From the NCBI RefSeq assembly GCF_022009635.1, contig NZ_CP091716.1:3425001-3489000 (forward strand): a stretch of 64,000 bases of DNA, given 5' to 3'. The translations under genes were made by a program, and so were the position numbers. The notes beneath the pieces are model-generated. The model had not been told where the DNA came from, made no database searches, and saw only the letters and a list, made by a program, of their open reading frames with translations. Positions within the stretch are counted from its first letter, which is position 1. The number at the start of each line of letters is the position of its first letter. Shown here piece by piece: positions 8,642 to 16,857 of the stretch. Source of the stretch: Variovorax paradoxus. Lineage in GTDB: Bacteria; Pseudomonadota; Gammaproteobacteria; Burkholderiales; Burkholderiaceae_C.

Positions 8642-8788
8642 CGAAATAGTTATTCAGGATTATTTGCGCGAGAACAGGCCGTGGAGGCTGGCGCCCCTTG
8701 AAGAGCAGTGCCAATGCGTGAAGAAATGCGCGCCGCATGTTGCGCGCGCAGCCGCCTTTATGCGGAGAAGAATAAAAGCCGCGCCGCG

Positions 8789-9772
8789 TCAGGCCACGCG
8801 GTTCAGCAGCGGCTCGTTGCGCACCCAGCGTCCCAGGTTGTCGAGGAACATGCCGGCCACGCGCGTTTCGTTGCCATCCGAATGGCCGGCGGTATGGGGC
8901 GTGACGATCACGTTCGGCAACTCCCACAGCGGGGACGCGGCCGACAGGGGCTCGTGCGCGAACACGTCGAGGTAAGCGCCGGCCAGCGCGCCGCCGCGCA
9001 GGGCATCGATGAGCGCCGGCTCGTCGACCACCTCGCCGCGCGCGACGTTCACCACTCGCGCACCTGCAGGCATGGTCGCGAGCGCCTTCGCATCGACGAG
9101 GCCGCGCGTGCGCTCGCTGAGCGGGCAGGCCAGCAGCAGCCAGTCGGCCTGCGGCAGCACGGTGTGCAGTTGCTCGTAGCTCACGCTTCGGTGCGCCGGC
9201 GCGGCGGCCGGGGCCTCGCTGCCGCGCACGCTGACGATGCGCAGGCCCAGCGCGGCCAGCAATGTGCCCAGGCCCTGGCCGATCGGCCCCCAGCCGACGA
9301 TGACGGCGGTCTGCCCCGCAAGGTCGCGTGGCAGGCCGCTGCCGATGAGCGGCGACCATGCATGCGCGCGCTGCGCGGCCAGCAACTGCGGAAACTGCCG
9401 CGCCAGCATCAGCACGCCGGCCAGCGCCGTCTGCACTACCACGCCGGCATTGGCGCCCGACGAGGTCGTGATTTCCACGCCGCGTGCGCGCAGCTCGCCA
9501 TACACCGGCCGGTCGGCGCCCGCGGAATGCGCATGCACCCAGCGCAGCGAGGGCGCGCGCCGCAGCGCGTCGTGAAAAGCCTGCGTGTGCGGCAGCAGCT
9601 CGTGCTTGGTCGACAGACCCGTGACGTCGCGCGAGAGAAAGGCCAGGTCGGCGTCGTCGCCCGGCTGCACCATCACATGCGTGCGGCGGCCCAGCGCCGC
9701 GGCAAGACCGGGCGCGGTCTGCGCGGCGGCTTGCGCGGACATCAGGATCCGCAGGGGGGCGGTGTCGGTCAT
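8789..9772 (-). CDS. D-2-hydroxyacid dehydrogenase, NAD-binding
   Basis: 327 residues, the usual length. The Rossmann fingerprint GWGPIGQG is at about 160-167. The C-terminal half has VARGEVVDEPAL (the substrate-binding Arg), an FAHEPLS glutamate and PHTAGHS with the catalytic His, giving the Arg-Glu-His triad of the family. It reduces 2-keto acids or oxidises D-2-hydroxyacids in the cytosol; substrate unknown. It starts 7 bp after the Bug receptor stop and is the last gene of the tcu-containing minus-strand run, so it probably acts on an intermediate of the same pathway. Confidence 0.88.
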   Translation of the reverse strand: MTDTAPLRILMSAQAAAQTAPGLAAALGRRTHVMVQPGDDADLAFLSRDVTGLSTKHELLPHTQAFHDALRRAPSLRWVHAHSAGADRPVYGELRARGVEITTSSGANAGVVVQTALAGVLMLARQFPQLLAAQRAHAWSPLIGSGLPRDLAGQTAVIVGWGPIGQGLGTLLAALGLRIVSVRGSEAPAAAPAHRSVSYEQLHTVLPQADWLLLACPLSERTRGLVDAKALATMPAGARVVNVARGEVVDEPALIDALRGGALAGAYLDVFAHEPLSAASPLWELPNVIVTPHTAGHSDGNETRVAGMFLDNLGRWVRNEPLLNRVA

Positions 9773-9779
9773 CGGGGGC

Positions 9780-10763
9780 TCACTCGGCGGTTGCTCCCGA
9801 TTCGCGGACGATGGTCTTCCACTTCTCGTACTCCTGGCGCGTGAACCGGCCGAACTGCTCGGGCGTGCCGCCGACCGGGTCGGCGCCCTCGCGGATCATC
9901 TGCGCCTCGAGCGAGGGTAGCACCTCGTTCACCGACTTGTTGAGCTGCGCGACCACCGTTGCCGGCGTGCCCTTGGGCGCGAAGAAGCCGAACCACGAGC
10001 CCGCCGAGAAATCGGGAAAGCCCTTCTCGGCAACGGTGGGCACGTCGGGCAGCGAGCGCGAGCGCTTGGGGCTGCTCACCGCAATGGCCCGCAGCTTGCC
10101 AGCCTTGATGTGCGAGATGACCGATGGAATGGTCGCGAACATGAACTGCATCCGGCCCGCCAGCAGGTCGTTGAGCGCGTTCGCGCCCTTGTAGGGCACG
10201 TGCAGCGTGTCGGCGCCCACGCGCTTGCTCAGCATGTAGCTCGACAGGTGCGACGAGGTGCCGACGCCGGTGGAGCCGTAGTTCAGCTTGTTGGGGTTGG
10301 CCTTGGCGTAGGCGATGAACTCTTCCAGCGTCTTGGCGGGTACTTCGGGGTTGACCACCAGCACGTTGGGCACGTCGGCGATCTGCACCACCGGCACCAG
10401 GTCGGCGAGCGGGTCGTAGGGCAGGCTCTTGTAGAGCGTCTGGTTGACGGCCATGGGGCCGACGGAGTTGACGATGAGCGTGTAGCCGTCGGCCGGCGCG
10501 CGCACCACGAACTCGGTGCCGATGTTGCCGCCGCCGCCGGGCTTGTTGTCGATGACGAAGGGCTGCCTGAGTTTTTCCGACATGTGCTGCGTGACGGCGC
10601 GCGCGAGGATGTCGGTGGTGCCGCCGGCTGTGAAGGCGACGACCACGCGCACGGGCTTGTTGGGGTAGGCCGTCTGCGCGGTGGCGCACGCGGCGGCGGC
10701 CAGCAGCGCGGCGGCGCAGAAGGTGCGGCGCGGGAAGAAGAGGGAAGGCTTGTCTCGTGTCAT
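9780..10763 (-). CDS. Bug-family tripartite tricarboxylate transporter receptor
   Basis: 327 residues. The N-terminal signal peptide ends near ACATAQTAYPNKPVR. The classic Bug motifs follow: YPNKPVRVVVAFTAGGTTD, the KPGGGGNIGTEFV loop and the ADGYTL strand. Such periplasmic receptors deliver carboxylates to TctAB-type permeases, or act as sensors in species with many Bug genes. No tctAB gene is adjacent, so it probably uses the permease at 29220-31323 or another one. It lies between a class II aldolase gene and a hydroxyacid dehydrogenase gene, in the same orientation as tcuAB. Confidence 0.9.
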   Translation of the reverse strand: MTRDKPSLFFPRRTFCAAALLAAAACATAQTAYPNKPVRVVVAFTAGGTTDILARAVTQHMSEKLRQPFVIDNKPGGGGNIGTEFVVRAPADGYTLIVNSVGPMAVNQTLYKSLPYDPLADLVPVVQIADVPNVLVVNPEVPAKTLEEFIAYAKANPNKLNYGSTGVGTSSHLSSYMLSKRVGADTLHVPYKGANALNDLLAGRMQFMFATIPSVISHIKAGKLRAIAVSSPKRSRSLPDVPTVAEKGFPDFSAGSWFGFFAPKGTPATVVAQLNKSVNEVLPSLEAQMIREGADPVGGTPEQFGRFTRQEYEKWKTIVRESGATAE

Positions 10764-10797
10764 TGTTTTGTTCTCGTGGGAGTGATCGGGGCAGGTG

Positions 10798-11586
10798 TCA
10801 GTCGCGAAAGCCCGGGTCCATGCGGTCTAGCTTGCGCAGCAGCGCGGGCCATTCCATGAGGCCGTAGGGCCGGCGGGTGCCGGGCTGGTAGTTGTTCCAG
10901 GTTTCTTCCAGCACTTCTTGCGGCACCGCCTTGAGCGGCGAATTGCAGGACATGGCGCCGATCTGCGCGCGGCAGGCCAGCTCGAGCCGGTGCATCCAGT
11001 TGAAGGCCTCGCCCACGCTGCGGCCCACCACCAGCGCGCCGTGGTTGCGGAAGATCACGGCCTCGCCGTCGCCCAGGTCGGCCAGCAGCGAGGCCTGCTC
11101 GGCGGTGTCCAGCACCACGCCCTGGTAGTCGTGGTAGCCGATCTTCAGGAAGCGCATGGCGGTCTGCGTGAGCGGCAGCAGGCCGCATTCGAGCGAGGAC
11201 ACCGCCATCGATGCCCAGCTGTGCGTGTGGATCACGCAGGCCACCTCGGGCCGCGCCGCGTGCACCGCGCTGTGGATCACGTAGCCGGCCTTGTTGATGC
11301 CGTAGTCCAGCTCGCCGAAGTCGGGCTTGGAGAGGATGTTGCCGTTCGGGTCGACCTTGATGAGGCAGGAGGCGGTGATCTCCTCGTACATCATCCCGTA
11401 GGGGTTGATGAGGAAGGCGCCTTTCTCGCCCGGTACGTGCGAGGAGATGTGGTTGGCCATCATGTCGGACATGCCGTAGAGGTCCACCAGCCGGTAGCAG
11501 GCCGCGAGGTCGACGCGGGCCTGCCACTCGGCGTCGGAGCAGCGGCCTTTCATGGACGGAATCTGGAGTACGCCGGGTCGTGTCAT
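10798..11586 (-). CDS. Class II aldolase/adducin family protein (first of two)
   Basis: 262 residues. Metal-binding histidines are visible in CVIHTHSWAS and FRNHGALVV, with the substrate-loop motif INPYGMMYEEITAS. The family includes fuculose-1-phosphate aldolase and decarboxylases or epimerases using Zn or Mn. The catabolic substrate is unknown. It is 28 bp downstream of tcuB and 34 bp upstream of the Bug receptor, so it is likely cotranscribed with both. A close relative lies at 15359-16126, sharing DLAACYRLV, INPYGxM, FVIHSAVHAAR-type and NHG motifs. Confidence 0.88.
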   Translation of the reverse strand: MTRPGVLQIPSMKGRCSDAEWQARVDLAACYRLVDLYGMSDMMANHISSHVPGEKGAFLINPYGMMYEEITASCLIKVDPNGNILSKPDFGELDYGINKAGYVIHSAVHAARPEVACVIHTHSWASMAVSSLECGLLPLTQTAMRFLKIGYHDYQGVVLDTAEQASLLADLGDGEAVIFRNHGALVVGRSVGEAFNWMHRLELACRAQIGAMSCNSPLKAVPQEVLEETWNNYQPGTRRPYGLMEWPALLRKLDRMDPGFRD

Positions 11587-11614
11587 GGGGGATGTTTCCT
11601 TCGGAGGTGGTTTG

Positions 11615-12835
11615 TCAGTCGGCGCCCAGCTGCAGGCGGCTGGGCAGGCGCTTTTCGATCGCGAACTTCAGCAAGGCGGCCGAGCGGAAGATGCCGTGCG
11701 CGAACTTGCCGTAGGGCAGCGTGAGAAAGAGCGCCATCACCACGCCCAGGTGCACCGCCAGCAGCAGGCCCATGAAACGGGTGTCGCGCCACGCCAGCAG
11801 CGCCAGGCCGGTGAGGCTGGTGAGCAGCAGCAGCACGATGAAGCCGCGGTCCATGGGCCGCTGCGCGACGTCGCCATGCGCCGGGTCGCGCCGCAGGTTG
11901 AGCCACAGCAGGCCGACGGGGCCGATCACCAGGCCGATGCCACCGGCAGAGCCCAGCAGCACCGGCAGGCTGGTGAGCGCATAGGGCGCATGCAGGCCCA
12001 GCAGGTAGTGGTAGAGCGTGGCCACGCAGGTCGCGGCGAAACACAGCATGAAGCCGTAGAAGGTGAAGTGATGGAAGCGCCGGCGCCACAGGCTGAAGCG
12101 GTCGTCTTCGTTGTTGCAGCCTTCGCCGTGTCCGCCGCCCAGGTACTTCAGGCGCAGCGCGTCGTGCGCGGCCTCGGCGCCGGCCGCGGCGCGCACGCCG
12201 GCCACTGCGCTTGGCGGGTTGTCGACCGCGGGCGAGACCTCGCGCCAGAAGCGCCGCGCCCCCATGCCCAGCGCGAGGACCACGAAAAGCGACACCGCGC
12301 CGAACAGCAGCGCAAGAAAGTTGTGCGGAAAGATCGCGTAGAAGTTGCCCGCGAGCGGCGCATGCAGCAGCGAGCCCGACATCGCCACCGCCAGCACCAG
12401 GAACAGCGCCAGCCCGCCGGCCAGCGCCAGCGCGACCGCAAGGCCCGCGCGCCGGTAGAGGGCGCCCATCGCGGGCGGCCAGGCGTAGTCGTGGTAAGTC
12501 TGCATGCGCACCCGGGCCATGGCTTGCGGCACGTTCACCGCGAACTCGTGCGGCGGCGCGTACTGGCAGGCATGCAGGCAGGCGCCGCAGTTGTGGCAGA
12601 GGTTGGCCAGGTAGTGCGTGTCGGCCTTGTCGAACTCGAGCCGGCGCGTCATGGCCGGGAACACGGCGCAGAAGCCTTCGCAGTAGCGGCAGGCATTGCA
12701 GATCTGCAGGATGCGCGCGACTTCTTCCTCTCCTGCGGTCAGCGGCAGGGCGGGCGCGATGGGAATCACGCGTGGCGCGGGAGCGCCCTCGGCATCCGCC
12801 CGTGCACGCGCAACGAGTTCAGTGAGCTGCTGCAA
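11615..12835 (-). CDS. tcuB: Tricarballylate utilisation protein TcuB, iron-sulfur membrane subunit
   Basis: 406 residues. Two 4Fe-4S ligand sets are visible: Cys46, 49, 52 and 56 ([11 protein letters not shown]) and Cys80, 83, 86 and 90 ([11 protein letters not shown]). About six hydrophobic segments follow from residue 130 onward. In Salmonella TcuB passes electrons from TcuA to the membrane, reoxidising its flavin. The start is set at a TTG (12835) rather than farther upstream, because a perfect AAGGAGG sits six bases before it and the overlap with tcuA falls to 17 bp. It is directly downstream of tcuA. Confidence 0.88.
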   Translation of the reverse strand: MQQLTELVARARADAEGAPAPRVIPIAPALPLTAGEEEVARILQICNACRYCEGFCAVFPAMTRRLEFDKADTHYLANLCHNCGACLHACQYAPPHEFAVNVPQAMARVRMQTYHDYAWPPAMGALYRRAGLAVALALAGGLALFLVLAVAMSGSLLHAPLAGNFYAIFPHNFLALLFGAVSLFVVLALGMGARRFWREVSPAVDNPPSAVAGVRAAAGAEAAHDALRLKYLGGGHGEGCNNEDDRFSLWRRRFHHFTFYGFMLCFAATCVATLYHYLLGLHAPYALTSLPVLLGSAGGIGLVIGPVGLLWLNLRRDPAHGDVAQRPMDRGFIVLLLLTSLTGLALLAWRDTRFMGLLLAVHLGVVMALFLTLPYGKFAHGIFRSAALLKFAIEKRLPSRLQLGAD

Positions 12836-14246
12836 GCGCGGCCTCCTTGTTGTTCCGCAGGGAAGCCCGCGCGGCCTTCGCTGCCTGCGTGCCGGCAATG
12901 CGCCCGAAGGCCGTGCCGATGCTCATGCCGACGCCGGCCGTGTAGCCCTTGCCGAGCACGTTGCCGGCCATCATTTCGCCGGCCACGAAGAGGTTCGGGC
13001 TTGGCCGGCCGCCGAAGCGCACGGCAGCCGTCTCGTCCACCTTCAGGCCCAGATAGGTGAAGGTGATGCCGGGGCGCACCGGGTAGGCGTGGAAGGGCGC
13101 GGTGTCGATGGGCCGCGCCCAGTGGGTCTTGGCGGGCGCGAGGCCTTCGGTGTGGCAGTCGTCCAGCGCGGTGTGGTCGAAGCGGCCGACGCGGCAGGCG
13201 GCGTTGTAGTCTTCCACCGTGCGCACGAAGGTGGACTCGTCCAGGCCGATCTTGCGTGCCAGTTCGCCGAGCGTGCCTGCCTGCGTGCCGGGAAACACCG
13301 GCGGCATGAAGCGCCCGACCGCCTTCTGGTCGATGACCGACCACGCAATCTGCCCCGGCTGCTGCGCCACCAGGCGGCCCCAGATGGCATAGCGCTTGGG
13401 CCAGAAGTCTTCGCCCTCGTCGTAGAAGCGCGTCGCCTCGCGGTTGACGACCACGCCCAGCGACACGCAGTCGATGCGCGTGCAGATGCCGCCGTCGTAC
13501 AGCGGCGCGCGCGCGTCGATGGCCACCATGTGCCCCTGCGACGGGTCGCCGATGCTGTCGGCACCCGCGTCGATCATGTGCTTGAGCAGCACGCCCTGGT
13601 TGAAGCGCGTGCCGCGGATCAGGAAGTTGTCGGCCGGCCACTCGCCGCTTTCGTTCCGGCCCCAGGCTTCGCGCAGCCACTCGCGGTTCGATTCGAAGCC
13701 GCCGGCGGCCAGCACGCAGCTTCTTGCCGCGATGCGTTCGCCGGCCTCGGTGCGCGCGGCCACGAAGCGGCCGCCGTCGAGTTCGACCGAGGCTACCGGC
13801 GTGTCGTATCGGATTTGTACGCCGAGCTTTTCGGCGCTGCGGTAATAGGCATTGACCAGCGCCTTGCCGCCGCCCATGAAGAAGGCGTTGGTGCGCGCCA
13901 CATGCAGTGCGCCCGACAGCGGCGGCTGAAAGTGCACGCCGTGGCCGCGCATCCAGTCGCGGCAGCTTGACGAGGCACGGATCACCAGGCGCGCAAGGTG
14001 TTCGTCGGTGAGGCCGCCGGTCACCTTCAGCAGGTCTTGCCAGTATTCCTCTTCAGGGTAGGCCTCGACCAGCACGTCCTGCGGGGCGTCGTGCATGCAG
14101 CGCAGGTTGCGCGTGTGCTGCGAGTTGCCGCCGCGCCATGCCTTGGACGAGGCTTCGAGCAGCAGCACCGAGGCGCCGGCCTCGCGTGCCATCAGGGCGG
14201 CGCACAGCGCGGCATTGCCGCCACCGACAACCAGTACGTCTATCAC
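12819..14246 (-). CDS. tcuA: FAD-dependent tricarballylate dehydrogenase TcuA
   Basis: 475 residues, a flavoprotein of the fumarate reductase/succinate dehydrogenase flavoprotein type. The N-terminal dinucleotide fold [22 protein letters not shown] is followed by the TcuA-like [12 protein letters not shown] segment; AAGGFESN and the C-terminal [21 protein letters not shown] flavin loop are also clear. In Salmonella TcuA converts tricarballylate to cis-aconitate. The gene is 77 bp downstream of a LysR regulator in the same orientation and overlaps tcuB. No tcuC (MFS citrate-type carrier) is present; a Bug receptor gene takes its place. Confidence 0.9.
   Translation of the reverse strand: MIDVLVVGGGNAALCAALMAREAGASVLLLEASSKAWRGGNSQHTRNLRCMHDAPQDVLVEAYPEEEYWQDLLKVTGGLTDEHLARLVIRASSSCRDWMRGHGVHFQPPLSGALHVARTNAFFMGGGKALVNAYYRSAEKLGVQIRYDTPVASVELDGGRFVAARTEAGERIAARSCVLAAGGFESNREWLREAWGRNESGEWPADNFLIRGTRFNQGVLLKHMIDAGADSIGDPSQGHMVAIDARAPLYDGGICTRIDCVSLGVVVNREATRFYDEGEDFWPKRYAIWGRLVAQQPGQIAWSVIDQKAVGRFMPPVFPGTQAGTLGELARKIGLDESTFVRTVEDYNAACRVGRFDHTALDDCHTEGLAPAKTHWARPIDTAPFHAYPVRPGITFTYLGLKVDETAAVRFGGRPSPNLFVAGEMMAGNVLGKGYTAGVGMSIGTAFGRIAGTQAAKAARASLRNNKEAALAAAH
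12842..12848 (-). promoter_or_regulatory. Shine-Dalgarno AAGGAGG that fixes a TTG start for tcuB
   Basis: The sequence read on the minus strand is AAGGAGG, six bases (CCGCGC) and then TTG. It is inside the tcuA coding sequence and is the strongest ribosome binding site of the operon; a longer reading frame from 12898 lacks one. Confidence 0.75.
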
Positions 14247-14323
14247 TCGTGGGTCTCCTTGGAATACGGGAGACTCTAGGCACGCCGGCCTTCAGACGAA
14301 AGGCCGCTTCGGGCAACGGGTGT

Positions 14324-15250
14324 TCAGTTTTCGAGAAGACTCGCGCCCGTCCAGCTGCCCTCGCGCACCAGGGCGCGCGCCGTGTCGGCCATCACCACGC
14401 GCGTGGCCAGCGCGGCCGGCGAAAGCTCGTCGTCCGACAGGCTCACCAGCAGGTTGCGGCGGCCCACGTGCGCATCGGCGATCTGCGTGAGCTGAAGGTC
14501 GCCGCGGTCGTGCCGCGCGGTGGCGGCGCCGGGCTGGATGGTGGCGCCGTGGCCGGCGCGCACCGCGTCCATCAGCAGCGCGAGGCCGTCGACCTCGGCC
14601 ACGATGCGCGGCGCGATGCGCGCCCGCGCGAAGGCGGCCATCAGCGTGGCGCGCAGGCCGTGGCTGCCGCTGGGCAGGATCAGCGGCAGCTCGGCCAGTT
14701 GCGACAGCCGCACCTTGGGGCCGGCCGGGCGCTCGGGCAGCGCGGGCGATGCGATCACGAAGAGCTTTTCCGCCAGCAGCGGCGTCACGCTCCAGCGCCT
14801 GGGCGTGTCGGTCTGAAACACCACGGCCAGGTCGAGCTGCCGCGCCTGCAGCATGGTGGTGAGATGGCCGGACAAGGCCTCGACCATGTGCAGCCGTACT
14901 TCGGGGTAGCGCTCGCGCATCGCGCGCATCAGCGGCACGCCCAGCACCGTGGCGGTGGTGGGCGCCAGGCCCACGCTCACATGGCCCGAGAGCCGCGCCT
15001 GCTGGGCGGCGCGCACGGCGTCGTCGGCATGGCGCAGGGTGAGCTGGGCCTGGTGGAGAAAGGCCACGCCGGCGTCGGTAGGCGTCACGCCGGTCGAGCT
15101 GCGTTGCAGCAGACGGGTGGCAAGCTCGCCTTCGAGCCGGCTGATCTGCTGGCTCAGCGCCGAGGTGACCACACCCAGTTCGACCGCCGCGCGGCCCATG
15201 CTGCGAAGTTCGCAGACCTTGACGAAGTAACGCAGTTGCCGCAGTTCCAT
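14324..15250 (-). CDS. LysR-family regulator, probable regulator of the tcu genes
   Basis: 308 residues with a winged helix-turn-helix at about 1-60 (LRQLRYFVKVCELRSMGRAA, TSALSQQISRLEGELATRLL) and a LysR effector domain from about 90. It is followed by tcuA in the same orientation, unlike the divergent tcuR of Salmonella, so it may be transcribed with its targets. The 77-bp gap to tcuA holds an inverted repeat GGCCTT-N7-AAGGCC at 14287-14305 that could be an operator or a weak terminator. Co-inducer unknown; a tricarboxylate is inferred from context. The 108-bp region downstream of its neighbour gene (15251-15358) shows nothing notable. Confidence 0.88.
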   Translation of the reverse strand: MELRQLRYFVKVCELRSMGRAAVELGVVTSALSQQISRLEGELATRLLQRSSTGVTPTDAGVAFLHQAQLTLRHADDAVRAAQQARLSGHVSVGLAPTTATVLGVPLMRAMRERYPEVRLHMVEALSGHLTTMLQARQLDLAVVFQTDTPRRWSVTPLLAEKLFVIASPALPERPAGPKVRLSQLAELPLILPSGSHGLRATLMAAFARARIAPRIVAEVDGLALLMDAVRAGHGATIQPGAATARHDRGDLQLTQIADAHVGRRNLLVSLSDDELSPAALATRVVMADTARALVREGSWTGASLLEN

Positions 15251-15358
15251 CGCCCGATCATCGCGCAGGCCCGGGGTCGTGCGGGTGCGCCAAAAAAATG
15301 GCCGCCAACGCCCGTCGCGCAGGCGGTGGCAGCCGTGGAAACCGGTGACCGGCGTGGC

Positions 15359-16126
15359 TTATTGCTTGTAGCTGTCGTCGATGCGGTCCAGCTTGCGGAT
15401 CAGCGAAGGCCAGACGAACAGGCCGCCGAGGCCGCCGCTTTGCACCTTCATGGCCTGGCCCACGCCGTCGATGATCTGCGGGTTCACGTGCGTGAGTTCG
15501 CTGCCGCCTGACTGCGCCGCGATCTGGATCTGGCAGGTGTTCTCGAAGGTGTACATCGAAAGGAACGCATCGGCAATGGTCTTGCCGCAGGTCAGCAGGC
15601 CGTGGTTGCGCAGCATGAGGAAATTCGCGTGGCCCATGTCGGCCTGCAGGCGCGGCTTCTCGTCGTCGCGGAAGGCCACGCCTTCGTAGTCGTGGTAGGC
15701 CAGCGAGGCCAGCACGAAGGTCGACTGCTGGCTGATGGGCAGCACGCCGTTCTTCTGCGCGCTCACCGCGATGCCGGCCTTGGTGTGGGTGTGCAGCACG
15801 CATTGGATGTCTTCGCGCGCGGCATGCACCGCGCTGTGGATCACGAAGCCCGCCGGGTTCACGGGGTAGGGCGAATCGATGATCTTGTTGCACTGCTGGT
15901 CGACCTTGACCAGGCTCGACGCGGTGATCTCGTCGAACATCAGGCCGTAGGGGTTGATCAGGAAGTGGTGCTCGGGGCCGGGCACGCGCGCGCTGATGTG
16001 CGTGAACACCAGGTCGCTCCAGCCGTACAGCGCCACCAGGCGGTAGCAGGCGGCGAGGTCGACGCGAAGCTGCCACTCCTCGGCGGAGACCAGCTTCTGG
16101 ATTTCGGGTTGGGCAAAGGCGTTCAT
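15359..16126 (-). CDS. Class II aldolase/adducin family protein (second of two)
   Basis: 255 residues. The metal-site motifs are CVLHTHTKAG and LRNHGLLT, with INPYGLMFDEITASS as the conserved substrate loop. It is a paralogue of the protein at 10798-11586 but differs in the middle and C-terminus, so a different substrate is likely. It follows the HD-domain gene by 22 bp in the same orientation, which suggests a two-gene operon separate from the tcu genes. Reaction unknown; family members do retro-aldol cleavage, decarboxylation or epimerisation. Confidence 0.88.
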   Translation of the reverse strand: MNAFAQPEIQKLVSAEEWQLRVDLAACYRLVALYGWSDLVFTHISARVPGPEHHFLINPYGLMFDEITASSLVKVDQQCNKIIDSPYPVNPAGFVIHSAVHAAREDIQCVLHTHTKAGIAVSAQKNGVLPISQQSTFVLASLAYHDYEGVAFRDDEKPRLQADMGHANFLMLRNHGLLTCGKTIADAFLSMYTFENTCQIQIAAQSGGSELTHVNPQIIDGVGQAMKVQSGGLGGLFVWPSLIRKLDRIDDSYKQ

Positions 16127-16148
16127 GGGGTGTGTCCTCGGGGTGGGG

Positions 16149-16739
16149 TCAGGCGGCCGCGGGCTCGGTCAGCGCGGCCTTGTAGATGCTTTGCTTCGGC
16201 TGCGCCATCACTCGGCGCAGCATGGGCTCGAATTCGGAGATGGGCAAGGTCTCGGCCTTCGGGTCGAAGGCGGGGTTGTCGTAGAGCGCGCAGAACTCGG
16301 CCGTGCGCTCGTAGTGCGGATGGTCCTTGAAGTTGTCGCGCATGTTGCGGTCCAGGCCGATGTGATGGAAGAAGTAGTGGCCCTGGAAAATGCCGTGGTT
16401 CTGCACCATCCAGTGGTTGGCTTCGCTCACGAAGGGCTTGAGGATGGCCGCGGCGATGTCGGGGTGGTTGAAGCTGCCCAGCGTGTCGCCGATGTCGTGC
16501 AGCAGCGCGCACACCACGTATTCCTCGTCGCGGCCGTCGCGCAGCGCGCGCGTGGCGGTCTGCAGCGAATGGGTGTAGCGGTCGACCGGGAAGCCGCCGT
16601 AGTCGCCCTCCAGGATCTGCAGGTGCTTGATCACGCGCGCGGGCAGGCCGCCCGTGAACTGCATGAATTCGCCGCCGATCAGTTGCCAGTCTTCGCGCGT
16701 GCTTTCCTGCATGCTCTTGAAACTTGCGCGTGCGTTCAT
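16149..16739 (-). CDS. HD-domain protein, possible mixed-valence diiron oxygenase relative
   Basis: 196 residues from the ATG at 16739 (an upstream reading is possible but lacks conservation). The core has RYTHSLQTA (His57), CALLHDIGD (His81, Asp82), FNHPDIAAAIL (His92), QNHGIFQGHYFFHH (several His) and YDNPAFDP (Asp160). An HD core with an upstream HxLQxA helix and extra His ligands resembles the PhnZ-type diiron oxygenases more than plain phosphohydrolases, but this is a motif-level impression. It is followed by a class II aldolase gene and is divergent from a Crp/Fnr-type regulator with a palindrome between them. Substrate unknown. Confidence 0.75.
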   Translation of the reverse strand: MNARASFKSMQESTREDWQLIGGEFMQFTGGLPARVIKHLQILEGDYGGFPVDRYTHSLQTATRALRDGRDEEYVVCALLHDIGDTLGSFNHPDIAAAILKPFVSEANHWMVQNHGIFQGHYFFHHIGLDRNMRDNFKDHPHYERTAEFCALYDNPAFDPKAETLPISEFEPMLRRVMAQPKQSIYKAALTEPAAA

Positions 16740-16797
16740 CGTGGGTGTCTCCGTTCTTGGGGTGACGGCCACTGTATGCCCGTGCTTGACGCTGAAC

Positions 16798-16813
16798 TGT
16801 CAAGAATTTGACA
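16798..16813. promoter_or_regulatory. Perfect palindrome, probable Crp/Fnr-type operator
   Basis: TGTCAAGAATTTGACA is a perfect 16-bp inverted repeat. Read as TGTCA-N6-TGACA it has the spacing of Crp-type sites (TGTGA-N6-TCACA). An extra TTGAC half-site lies at 16786-16790, so three alternating half-sites occur in 28 bp. It sits 59 bp upstream of the HD-domain gene and 45 bp upstream of the Crp/Fnr regulator gene, which is where a shared operator is expected. TTGACA on either strand could also act as a -35 element. Confidence 0.6.
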
Positions 16814-16857
16814 ATGCGGGGTTCTGGTAAACCCCGCCCTCGCGCGGCTCCCCGTCC

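Noticed and set aside
10798..16126. Recent duplication of the two class II aldolase genes
   Set aside because: They share family motifs but differ through most of their length and have different neighbours, so an old paralogy or separate origin is more likely.
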